A DNA stretch of 64,000 nucleotides from Sanderia malayensis (Eukaryota > Cnidaria > Scyphozoa > Semaeostomeae > Pelagiidae), in assembly GCA_013076295.1 (NCBI GenBank), contig RQOL01000861.1, positions 5,186,235 through 5,250,234 of the forward strand, given 5' to 3'. Both the position numbers and the translations under genes were made by a program. Every line of letters starts with the position of its first letter. Positions within the stretch are counted from its first letter, which is position 1. Shown piece after piece: positions 1 to 12,700 of this stretch. A model generated the notes under the pieces. The model was not told the DNA's origin. It made no database searches and saw nothing but the letters and a program-made list of their open reading frames with translations.

Positions 1-3000
1 TGTTCCTGTTCAATTCATCAAGGGTCTTTTCGTCTTTTTCAAAATGTCGTATTTCTGAGGTTTCAACGCGGATTACTGCGGATCAAAGCATCAAGGCAGC
101 CTAGACGAGGATTGAATAATTGACAATGCGTGTGGCGTATTGTAACCGTGATTCAAATTCAACTGACCATCATGGGCACATTCCCAGCAGATTGTCATCT
201 TGTTTTATAATTCTCTCTACTGAATCAAAATCTCAACTGTGTCTTTAAATACTAATACGAGTGTGGAACAGATTAGCGAGTTTATGAAATATTGCGGATC
301 GTCCAAGCGGACATGTAAGTTAGGTCTATTTCCAGTCTGCCTGGCTCTATCAGTTTGCATTTCTAAAGGTTCAGAAAACTATAATTCCATTTTTTCCACC
401 AATTGGACCAGATTATGGTGAATTTGACTTTTTCGATGTGAACCATCATATGTTAATCTATGGTGCTGAATGGTCCACCGAACCGAATCTTCAATCGCGC
501 TACCAATGCCTACAGTTCCATACTGTCTCTAACGCCAGAAGAAATCGTATTTGTAGAAGGCGTAAAAACTGTCCTTAATATTTAAAAATGGCAAGAATGT
601 ATTATCTGTAAATCAGATCTGCCAAAGTAGAGAAAAACTGTCATTTACTTTGATCTTAATAGTTATAATTCCCTGTAATCTTGACTTTCTACAAGCGATA
701 GTGGGATTGCTTTACGAAGCATTGGCAGTTAAAAGATTTCTGTTGTCAAGAGGCTACACATTTCGTATCCAGCCTATTGTTTTTTCTATTTTTTTGAGCA
801 GAAATTTCTGCCAAGAGGCTCTTAATTCAATGGTTCTTTTTGCGAGTTTTTACTGTGGATTCTATTTTTATATAACCTTTACGGGTTGTTTGTCATATAG
901 AATTCTTGTCGTACATAACAGATTAGCTGAGTGGTTGCTTTATGGAACTTATGTAATTATTTTAGCTCATGTTTATTTATCCATCGGTAAGCCATGCAAA
1001 GAGAAATTTCGAATATTTGGAAGCGAAAATTTATCGAGAACCTCATTGAATAATTTAGTAGGAAAATATGGACGCTTCGCATTTGACGGTATTCGCTTTT
1101 CGCTTCTTCTGTTTAAAAAATAAATTTAAATCTCGGTTAGAAGAGACGTTGTTTTTGATGATGTTAGCTACAATGAAATCTTTTAAAGAGTTTCAATGAA
1201 TTGGAGATCAAAGATTTTCTTCCGCTCTCATTGCTCTGATGTCCTTTCATTCACATTTGACAAGAAAAGTCCACGTAATGCAGCATTCGATAAAGACGTG
1301 ATGCACAGCCAGCAATCTACACAGCACCGAATGAAAAACAGGTTCACTTAAATCGTTGTAACAGGCATCCTGAACAGTCTTAGGAATCCTTGATACGTCA
1401 TTGTAAATCCTTTCCTTTTACTTGATGGTACTTTATTAAAGAAAGATGAACAGCGCCCACATCGTTAGCAAAACGACTGACTAATGCAGATTGCTCGTGC
1501 TATATTCCACGTGAGCATATTTCTTGCTAGATACATGCACTGCACGCTTTCAGTGCACTTTATATGGACTGACATTGCTCGTTGTTATCTCAAATGCTTG
1601 CAAGTAAAGGAGTGTGTACTAAGACGCCTTGCTTAAAACTTGTCCCCCAAATGAAACCAACAATATGGTTTTTTCGATTTAATAGAATAATTGGATTGGT
1701 TAATGTTAGTAAGCTGTCTTTTATTTAGCCCTTAAGAAGCTTTTTCGATGTTGTTTTTCATTGTTAGCCTTTTCGTAAACTAATAAGTTATGTCATCACT
1801 GATTGCTATTATTCAGGCTTTACATTCAAATGCGTACCGCTTTCTTATCCCTGTTTTGTTCAGTGTCTCTTATCAGAAAAGCTTATTCGAAACGCCCTTT
1901 TGAAACTGCGATTGGTCATACATAACTTTCGTTATTCAACTGAGTCTGTTCTTTCATACCAACACTAAGCAATGTTCTCATTTCACTTTATCAAGCACGA
2001 AGCAAAGGAACTCTCTCTGTCTCTGTTTGTCTCACTGACGTATGATAACTATATATCGTTTCAAAGATACTTCACATGTAAAGGATCGTATCTGATGTAA
2101 AGAAAGACGCTATCGTTAATAAGTATGAGCAAAGTTATTGGGAAATTGTGAAGACAATTTCAATTGATTATGACATATTGTTGTTGAATATGCTTGTTGA
2201 ATTTTTGAATATTATTTGTCAATGCTCTTTATTTTCCAGATTTACAGTGACCGTTCGCCATGCAATAAAGAGTTTACCAATCATGGTATGTACATATGTC
2301 TAGTGTGTTACAACCACGTCTATCTTCTCCGCTTCATGTTTCAAAGCACATGTTTTACTAGAGAAAAATTTTAAAAGCATCTTTCCGGGAAAGGTGTTTT
2401 TTGTCCTTGGGAAAAGCTTTCCAAAATACAAGACTTTGGCTTCTCATAGCGATAAGGATAGATATTGCTAAAACGTTTTGGCTGTTTGTTATCTTATCGT
2501 TATCTATCTCCAAAATAAGGTAAGATAACAAAAAGATATTTCTGAAAATAAAACATTTGAATCGAGCAATATTGTCTGTTATAGTCCAGTGTAACCGTAT
2601 TTCGTCAAAATTTGGGTCAGGTTAGTACTATCACGAAGTTAATAAACGTAAACGTTAAGAGATCAGCCTATATGTTGAGAGTATCTTGTTTATCCTGAAG
2701 CATTTGCTTTCCCATTCACTCCTCACTCAACTCTACTCATTCATCTCAAGTTGCAATGTGTTAGTAGATGCAAATGTTGGTCAGTTAATGATATCTGTGT
2801 ATCATGATTGATGTGATTAAAGGCTATTTAATTGCCATTTTAAACCGAATTTGCCCAGCCCATCGCAAGCACATATATCTACAATGGAATCCAATTTTGC
2901 TCTGACCATAAGCCATTTAATATTATAAATCAAATCAAGATTTCGTGCGTCCATCTCAATGTTCTGATATTTGCTCCATGTGCTCGGAAGAAACTCTTTT

Positions 3001-3731
3001 GAATTGACCTCCATCTGGAGTGAGTCGGTCGAAGGCTGTTTAATTTGGCTTCTGTAATCTGCATTCATCCTTGTAAGCAGTTCACTGTATACTTTTAGAG
3101 CACTGCTTTTATTCATACCACATGAGAACTTCGCTGGCTCTTTTATGCAATGCAACAACTTCTCAATAATACTTCATGTGCTTTGTTGTTTGCGTAGGTA
3201 TACTTTGTAGCAAGAGATGAATGTACGGAGACCTTGCTTCTTGCTTCCATTGTTTGCTGTATACCTGTCTGTTGATTCTATGTGACAAACAGCGCTATGC
3301 TCAATCCAATTGATCGTGTTGAAGAATACTGTTTCACACAAAAGTAATATTTGCTGCACGCATGTTTGACTTTGCGAACGATACCTGCACTAAAGAACAT
3401 TGTAAAAGATTTTAATCAAAAAGAAGGCGTTTTTTAATGTTTGTTATTTTGGTGAGAGAGGCTTGGGGCTTGGGGGCTTGGCAATGCACCAAATGTATAT
3501 TGCATTATAGCATTATATTATTGTGAGGAGTATAATATTTACCATCATTCTGATTTATCGTTTCATGCTGAATTATCAACAAAATCAATGTTTTGGCGTC
3601 TTTCCTTCACAGGATGTTTTTTGGATGAATGTTGTGAATGTTACACATGAGCTGGGTTACTAACAACACAGCAATCTCAGATGAATTAAAGCAATAATAG
3701 CCAGCAATCGATTGAAGAAGAAGCAGTGAAA
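1..3731. other. Upstream or intergenic region without a supported gene
   Basis: This AT-rich stretch lies before the first coding exon of the kinesin. Open frames here are short, lack a convincing ATG or splice context, and match no family I recognise. The one frame with coding-like composition is on the minus strand at 2817-3179 and is listed separately. The 5' untranslated exon and promoter of the kinesin could lie here, but I cannot place them. An in-frame TAA lies shortly upstream of the ATG at 3732. Confidence 0.5.
2817..3179 (-). pseudogene. Unrecognised coding-like fragment
   Basis: A minus-strand frame stays open for about 118 codons and ends in TAA near 2817. Its composition is balanced in K, E, D, S and L rather than low-complexity. 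No ATG opens it; the first in-frame ATG is well inside, and a TGA lies just upstream. A second open frame on the same strand (3174-3359) lies directly upstream of it in a different frame. I recognise no domain. It could be a decayed gene or transposon fragment, an exon of an unseen minus-strand gene, or chance. Confidence 0.2.
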
Positions 3732-6700
3732 ATGGACCCCAGCAAAAGGCGTCGACAACAACTGGGACGGCAACAGTTGAATCAGAACAAATTTTACAGT
3801 GAGCGGGACCTGTGTGAAATCACTTGTCGGTCGTGCAACGAGAAATTATCAAGCATGAGAAAAACCGCAGTGAGATGGCTTTACATGGAGTGGTACAAGA
3901 AAGCAGTTCTTGGACACAGTCTACCATCGGTGAGTCATGTTATGTGATTATGCTTCCTATGACCATGCCAAATGCCAATGTGCAGTATGACGATGCGACT
4001 TAAGCTGCGTTGTTCTACTTAATGCGTGTGAACACCACGCAGCAGATGGCTTTCAGTTCACCTCATCATATAATTGAACACGGTAAGACGTTTAGAGTAT
4101 CAGCAATACACAAAGCTAAGACGTTTCGAGTATTCTTGGCATTCTTGCTTGTCGCCAACGTGTCTGTTTGAGGGAGAGATTTGAGCAGGAATACATTAGG
4201 AGAACGAGCAAACAGATGCATTTTAGCTTATGAGAGTAGATGGAGTTTGAGCAATGTGACTTGCTGGCATTGCTAGCTATTGTACGTGCCAATAGGTCAT
4301 ATAATTCAATTAGGAAGATTTCTTGCAGTTCACTAAAGAGGGCCTTGATAATACGTAAGTGGACTCTGATTTGTATGCTCTTCTTGGTGTAAGATGTAGT
4401 TGTAGAATTGATAAGTAGATGAAGGAACAGTGAAGTTTGGGCAGAAATGTTTCCTGCAGGTACGTGTCTCTTTTTGGCAGCGAATTATACTATGTGGCCT
4501 TGGCCAATATGATAAAGCTTAATTCCAGATCAATGTTGTTGATAAACCTTCCGTGCAAGCTTGCTTCCTTCTTCGTGATCCACTAAATTAAACTATTGTT
4601 CGATATTGCGTATATTCACATCACAAATATTGTTTGTGTTTACTACACTTTGTGTGTTTACCACACGAAGGATATTGCCATGTTTACAACCAAATATAAC
4701 TCGTATTAGGAATAATAGACAGTCAAGGTACTTCATGTAAAGTATTTAATGCGTGTGCTGGAAGCTGCTCGTGTTGTGTGGATGTCCTATGAAACTTCTG
4801 CTACACGCAAGCTGATATTTTATAATTAATATTTCAAGAGTTATTTCCTTTCCCTAATTCATCCCATCGTTCCTTAAATCTTCATACAATAACCAGGATT
4901 GATCCAATCATTATTTTTATTTTTCAACTGTCATCATTAACAAAAAATTCATCAAATATGCAAGTCCTTTATTACAAAATAGATCTTTACTCGATTTTTG
5001 TTGGTGTGAAGTTAGACGCGCCCTTCAACAATTCCAAACATCGAAGTTATTAAAAAGCGATTTGCTTTGTAATGTTTGTCATAAAGATTAGAGATTAACT
5101 CTTTTTTTAATTGCATTCAATTTATCAACTTTCATTCAAAAGAAACTGAAACAGATGTTCGTTCCTCCAATCCACCTTGATTCTTTTATGTTGGCTGATG
5201 CACATGGTTCTAACTCGTCAAAATATAATGCCCATTTTACAATATTCTGTCGCCATGTTTTTGAATGCAGTCTTTAAAAAATGAAACTTTCATTTTTCAT
5301 CGTTCTGTGCGAACAATTCTGAAACGTTTCAGAAAACGTTTTGCTCGGTTTTGTCCATTTATAATAGGTTTTGGCTGGTTGGCCACAATTCCTGCCAATG
5401 CAGTCAAATTTAATATTTACTTAATCTTAATTCATAATTAAAACATTAATCGTGAGGAGATTCCTGAGCCAATCAATTTCAAACCAACAATCTATCGAAA
5501 TCATCGAATTTTTAGACACACCTTGGGGAATTTTTATCAGGTGTAATTGCAAGATCTGGAATTGCATTCCATCTTCACATTTTAAAGTTTTCTATAAGCT
5601 GTCAAGTTTACCGGTACCTCTGTATCAGCAGAGACAGTATGCTTATGTGGTGGAACTATACATCTGCCTTTGTTAGTTGTTGCTATGCTATGTGTTATAC
5701 TTTTGGATTTACGGCTCAAAGCCATCGAATTAGATTTGAATTATGTATCGTATCATTTTAATTTTTTAATCATTTATTCTTAACTTTATTTAATTCTATA
5801 AATATTTCTTTAATCCTTTAACTTGGGCTGTGTCGTAGCGGGTCCTGTATTATTGGGTCTTGTCGGTCTAATGAATCCTAACCTTATTTACTCCGACCAA
5901 TGGGCACACTATTCTTATTTACTACGACCGTGTGACATCGTGTTCCTTTTTATTAAGACCGTGTGACATCGCGTTCTATTTGTTATGACCAATGGACATC
6001 ATGTTGATTTAAAATTATTTACTCAGTATGTTGCTCCTGAGTCATGAGGCAGCCCTAACATAATAGCGTTATTTTATTAAAGAGAAAATGGTTGTGACTC
6101 GCTGAATTGCATATCCCATCGGCATTCTCAATTAATTCCAAATGATATATATTCTTGTTGCTTATTAGCTGAATTTTCAACCTCCAAATGTAATGGGTTC
6201 GAATCCATGATAAGTCGTGGACTCGAACTATGGACAATTAGGCTACTATTCAACTCAACCGGATCCCAGTTAGTCTGTTAACCAAAAGCATCAACGTTCC
6301 AAAGAAGGCACCGAGGGCTTTTGCAAAGTTTGCCTCGTGTACCAGGGACACTGTGGAGCATTTGAGACTCTGACTGCCCACTTGTCTTAATGGGCAGGGA
6401 CGTCGCGATGGCAATTGTGGCATGTTTGAGCGTGTTTGTTGGAAAGACACTTGGGGCGCCAAACACTCAGCAGTGGGTAATAGCATTCTCAATCATGATT
6501 AATCAAAAGTCAATCAATTTCACTTAATCACTACTGATGACAATAACGCTTGAGTTACTATTAATTAGCTGACCATTGCCGTGTCTTCGCTCGAGGCGCT
6601 TCTGAGAAATGCTTTTCACAGAGGAGCATAGAAATGAATTCTAGATTATAGATGAGTTGTTTATTTTACAGAATGCCTCATGGGTAGAGACAACAATCGG

Positions 6701-9700
6701 GTATAATCCAACGATTAATTAGAAGTTTTGTCTCTGTTCGAAATTCTTAACTGATTTATGAAATGACAATCCTATTACGAGGAATAGATGCCAGCGTCAA
6801 ACAGTAATTCATACCTCGTTTCGAAATTCCCACTTTTGTGAAGCCGAGGCAAGACGATTGATAAGATTTCCGTTTTGCTGTGTAAACTTTCAAGCGATTG
6901 ATTAATGCTCATTGTTCGGTTTTGCGATCCTGTGCGCAATCTCATTTTGTTTACTCTTAAGATTTTTTGAAAACAAACGAATGAAAGACAACAAAAATTA
7001 CGTCTATGAAATGTCAAGCAGCATTTGCGAACTGTGCTCTGCTACTCGGTTTGGCGCGTTCTTTCAAGCACATACCGTATTTCCTCTAATAAGCGCCCGG
7101 GCGCTTATTAAATATTATGCACAATTAGAACAATATTTTGCAAAATTATTTGATCAAAACAGTGAAAGTGTAAGAATTAGTTCACCCTTTTTGATTTTAG
7201 GGTGGGCGTTATTGGAGGGGGCGGTTAAAAGAGGGTGGACGCTAATTAGAGGAAATACGGTACGTTATGACGCAGCTCTTGTTGTGAACGTGTTTTGACA
7301 CGTGCAATTGCTTAGCTCAAGCCTTGTCTCAGAAGCCATGGCGTGGTAGCTTGGAAGGACCATCGACCTCTGTGAATTACGAAAGTCAGCAGTTAAAGCA
7401 ATTCATTCTGTATAAAGTTTATCGCATATTAGTTTTGATCAAAACTTAGAATATGATATTTTCTGAATGCCCGAGGACAACACTGTGTTTTAGAAAGTTA
7501 TAGAATACTATTTTTGAGGCTCATTGGACTTACTTTCAACCATGCTATTAACATTGCTAAGGATAATTTAGTCGATGAGTTGAGTTGCCAGCTTTAAGGC
7601 ATGGCTTATTTATTTTGAGTTTGTATATATCTCAACATGATTTGAGAGGAGGGGGGTGCCAAACATTGTTTGGCTACCTTTGAAGATATACAATCCACCA
7701 CGCCATTGCTTAGCAGATGTATCATCCCGTTCAGCTCTTTGATTTAATCGCTCTATTTTGGGCAAGTGTGTTTAATTTAACATCTGTTTAAGCCCAGTAA
7801 TTGTTTGAAATGTCCACCCAGAGATTATTAAGAGCACTGTTTGAGTAGTTTCTTAAAAAAATGTCAGTTACCTTGATTTTGAGTTTGGTCACTCCTATGA
7901 ATAAAAACGAATTATAGGTGCCGAATGGTTCCCGCCAAAAATATGGCAGTACTAGACCCCTACATCCAAAATATTTTGTATTCCCCTTGAAAGCTTTGCT
8001 AGTACTTCTAGCTCTCGATAGCTCGATCCATTTTAATCCCTCCCCCTTGTTACAGGTTCGAGTTATCGGGAGTTTACTGTACCATTTTAAAGTACCTGAG
8101 ATGACCATAATATATTGTCATCTCAGGCACTTTGTTGCTTGTTGTTAGTAAGTTATTTTATTGGCCTCATTCTGGGTCGGTGCTCAACTTGAAACCAAAA
8201 TCGATGAAGTTTTGGTTTCAAGTTTAAGTTTTGTACGTTTAATCTCTCCCCTCGGGCCAATCTGAACGAAGCAGTGATACGGTCTCGAAATGTTGAAGCC
8301 GTTGTTTCTGGCGAATAGTATTGTATAAAAACTTTAAATCGTGTCAATGGCGACTGTATAAGTTTGTAATCATATCAAACATTTTGCAAAGACATAGCAA
8401 TGGTCCACAGAATAACATTTTTATATTGTTTCGATATTTGATTAATAATAGAGAAGTTAGCTCTCCTCAATTGGATTTCTATTTCAAAATACAAATTCAA
8501 TTGATGGCAATATTTCTTGATCAATACGAGGCTGTTCCTAAATGGCTTTAAACTGTTATAATCAAGTTTGATTGGCTTAAAATGATTTGATTTGGTGATA
8601 TGATTGGCCAGATTTGTATTGATTTCATAAGATACAACATTGGGTTATTTGGTGGTTGTGATTCCAAAGATAGGACATGGCCCAAAGACCAGATCCAATT
8701 ATTTTTGCAGAAATCCCTACTTATTCTTATGGAAATTCTGTCAGCTTTGCAGATGCAAATTCATCATAAATATCCATCAAAGATGTGATATTTCATTCAC
8801 TCCCCAAAGGATTTCACTGATTTTAAACTTGACTGAAATATTATAGCAGCTAAAACAGAATTAGACATATTTCCATACATTGAAATATCAAAGTAGCATT
8901 ATTCTATATTTATATAAGCATCTTATCCAATATCTCTTTATCTTTTGCCCTTTTGAATCAACCCTTATATGATCTCTTTCTCATCTTAGATAAATGTAAG
9001 ATCATTTACAATCTCTCTTAATTCCACTATTTGGTCCGTTTTTACTTTCCTCCTATCCTTTTGTAAGCAAGTATGTATAAGTAGGCTCTTACCTTTTGAC
9101 CCTACTTATTCGTAATTAATCCAAATCCAAAATTGCACCATATGTAGTGTCATGTTTAGGGCCCATTTAGATCTCAATTTTCTCCAGGAAACCCGGGTAC
9201 AAGGATCGATCCAGTGTCACATTTGACTGTCAACTCATTGCCAAGTCCCAACTTGTTTTCAATGTCATTTAATTATGATTGCAGTCGTTAGGACGTTTCC
9301 GATGATAATCATGGTGATTAAGCAATTCTTTTTAAATGTTTAAAAAATTACCAAGGCTCAAAATCCCTCCCCAAAGCGATAATATATTTAACAAGATACG
9401 TAGCTATCACATTGATATTATTATAAGGACACTTGTAACTATTCAGGTGTTCTTGGCTGTTACTCAGAAGAATGCAACACCGTGTTCCTAACTTAAATAA
9501 ACTGCATGATATTTTTGTATTTGTAATGAATACTACCACTTGACCAGTTTTGCTCTTCCACAAGATGGACCTTGCGGTTATTTGCTGACGTAGTTTACAT
9601 ACAATGAGCACCCTGCGTGTACTGAATGTCCAGTTTGTTTTGCCGAGCACCCTGTGTGCGCATTTGACATTTTTTTGAAGCAAACCAATAGGTGATCCAT

Positions 9701-12700
9701 TGACCCTATTGTTTTGGATAGGGATTGACTGATAAAAATTAATAAGCTTAAGATTGTGTACTATAGGGATATTTGTTTTACATCACGTATTTATTCATTA
9801 TGCTCATAGACTGACCTTTTGATGGATGCGTCGAGTTTCGTTTTCAAATTGATTCAAATGCGTGGCGATTGCATTATTTAAAAAATGTCGTCAGAGAGAC
9901 TTGTAGTCGATCAGTTCACGCTGCCTATTATTCCTGAAGCTTGATTGAATATTATTCACTGGTTTATAATTCACTGGTTTATATGATAAATAAAAGACCA
10001 TCTTGGAAAATGTAAGACAATTTTACTGAATTATCTATTCATAATTGATAATATAGATAAAACTATTCGTGTATAAACAAAGAGGGTATATAGACACCTG
10101 ACTTGTCGAAAATGCAGGAATATTTCGGTTTTAGAAATCATTTTTCTTTTGCAAAGTAAGGCTGCTGCTACGAAACATTACACCGCCAACTCTTGTAACT
10201 TCTATTTTTAAATGCCAGGCGTAGAAGGTGTTTTTTGTTTCGTGGTTTCGTGAGATATTGAAACATGCATGAATGTAATATAGGAGATCGACTCGTGAGC
10301 GACCTAATATAATATGAATCATATTGCGTGCAGAAAGAGTGTGGTATAAATTTCTTAGCTGGGTTATATGTGAATATGTTGGAATAGCAAGGTATATGGA
10401 TGTAAAAAACCTTTAAATAGCGTCAATGAAGGTAATTTCCTGTCTCACATTGCCGGGTCAATCCCGCTTCGCGTTTTCGTTTGACGCATTTTCATGTTAT
10501 TAATAGGCATGATTCATGGAATTTCAAGCGCCTTGTTTTTCCCTTGTTCTCCTGTCTCATCATTAAAAATTATATATTAAAATGAACGACATTGACTGTT
10601 GCGTTGTATTCGGCATAGACTGCCCTTATATGTTTGCGATCATGCTGTAAGCAAAGAGATAAATATGTGTTCGGTCCCGTACGGGCGTATGTAAGTAAAT
10701 GTTCCACAAGCAATGGCAGTTATACAAAGTTGAAAAACAAATACGTCAAGTTTTCTAGACAGATGATAGAAAAAGATGATAGTCAAATGATACAAAGATC
10801 AAATCGTGGTTTTTTATTGCCCAAACATTTCATGTAAACAGTCTTTTTTTAAGGTTACTCAATGTCAAGAAGCTTTTCAGAAAGTATACGAATCATTTCA
10901 CAATTTGCGATTTGATATTCTGCTCTCATATTCCACGCTTATTCTCTGTTTGTCGCATTTATACTAGCTAGTAATTTTATTTATTTGTTTATTCGTCGAT
11001 TGTTTTATTAATTAGCTTGTTGTTTAATAAGACAACGATATGATGGTAGGACGGATTAGCAACATTTGTCAAATTTGTATGTACTCATAATTTTGATATT
11101 ATCGGTATACGGAACGCGATATTTCGTAGCTTTGAGGCATCATTACATGTGTTAGTTACCCACCCGGAGTAACGCCAATTTGCCGTAGATTATCATATCG
11201 ATTTCAACCCACTCACGGGGGTGGAACGGGTACCAAAAATTGCTCAATGCTTCAAAACGACGTGAGTCTCTTTTTTGGACAGCATAATGTTGCAAAGTCA
11301 AGAGTAATTACTGATTGAATTGAAATTGAAAGTAATGAATCACATTTGTCACTTAAAGGAGGAGAAAGCAACGATATAGGATTAGCTTATTATGCTTTGC
11401 CATAATTAGTTAATTTATCGAGTAAGAAGGCACGCCGAAATGTATGAAGCATGCCACAAGTTTGAATTTGAAGGAAGCGCAACAAAAGTTCTATTCGAAT
11501 TCAGATTTGGATTGAAGTCAAATGGGTCGACTCTTTAAGGAATAGCGCTGGGTTATTTTAGGAAAATGAGCTCCGTGATATGTATTGTAAAAACGAGTCT
11601 ATGTTTGGTGTAAAAATCTAGTCGTGACACGCAACCTGTTCCCCTTTTTTTATAAGAACACTTGGCTCCAGTTTCAGCCTGACATTTCTTGCTTTTCTGT
11701 ATATTTGCAGCCTAAGGTGTTTCTTATTCTGTTTCTTATTTTTGTACACAGATGGCAGCATAGATTACATAAAACAACTGATATCGATGGTGTTGAACTA
11801 ATTCTATTGCAATAAGTTTGTTTAATGGCCGTTTAGCGCTTTCTATTGTTCTGTTCTTACAGCATAGTTTGTTGTTTTCGATTGTTGCTGATATTTTATT
11901 TCTTGAAATTGTTTGAATCCCAGCCTGCCTTGTTTCTTATGTTGTTCTTATTTTTTGGCCTAATCTCAGCCTGGTGTTTCTTATAAAGGTTGTTCTTATA
12001 AAAAGTAGGTGCGCTTTAATATTGGTGGATAAACCTATGTTAGCAACGGTTGAATTCATCTTGTTATCGACCAATGGCGTCGTGGTACAGGGGCCTTAAT
12101 TTTTTTTTTAAATTTTATCAGAATGGGGTAAATGCCGTTATTTTCTCCCACTTGATTACATTCTCTTGTTTTAATTTGAACACCTTTGTGAACCAGGAAT
12201 TTGTTTTCGTTATTGTGCCTAACAGCGTAAAGTTGATGAGCAGCATAACTAGTGGTTCATTCATAGTAATATCTTTGTGAAGGTATGTGCGTTGATTATA
12301 CCCTTCACAACCGGAATACACATCTCTCCAACTCCACGCTGGTTTATTTTTTGTAAACATTTAAATTGTTAATCTTATTTGCAAGTTAACCAGTTGGTGT
12401 CTGATTATCATGCTTTCTAACCTGTCGAGCGATTCCCACGCCGCGTGCGCCTGCCGTGCGACGTAAATGCGCCTTTCAAATGGCCCACATTGCAGACATT
12501 GCTATTTGATGTGTTTTTGTTGTGTGCCTTCGCAGTCAGACAACGCCCCCAGCGGGGTGGCAATGATTCGGCTGCCTTCATTGCTTTTGTAAATTTTGAA
12601 AATGCATTCTATACTAAAAGTAGTTTGCTAATTACTTTCTCCCATTGCATGTCGTTTTCATTCATTCATTCTATTTTCAATGTAATTCTTGGTATGAAAA

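Noticed and set aside
650..1123. 157-codon plus-strand ORF
   Set aside because: It opens with TTG rather than ATG, is rich in hydrophobic AT-coded residues, and matches no family; treated as chance.
6150..6230. Possible tRNA around GGGTTCGAATCC (near 6198)
   Set aside because: The B-box sequence is perfect, but neither the D arm nor the acceptor stem can be drawn; a single 11-base match is weak.
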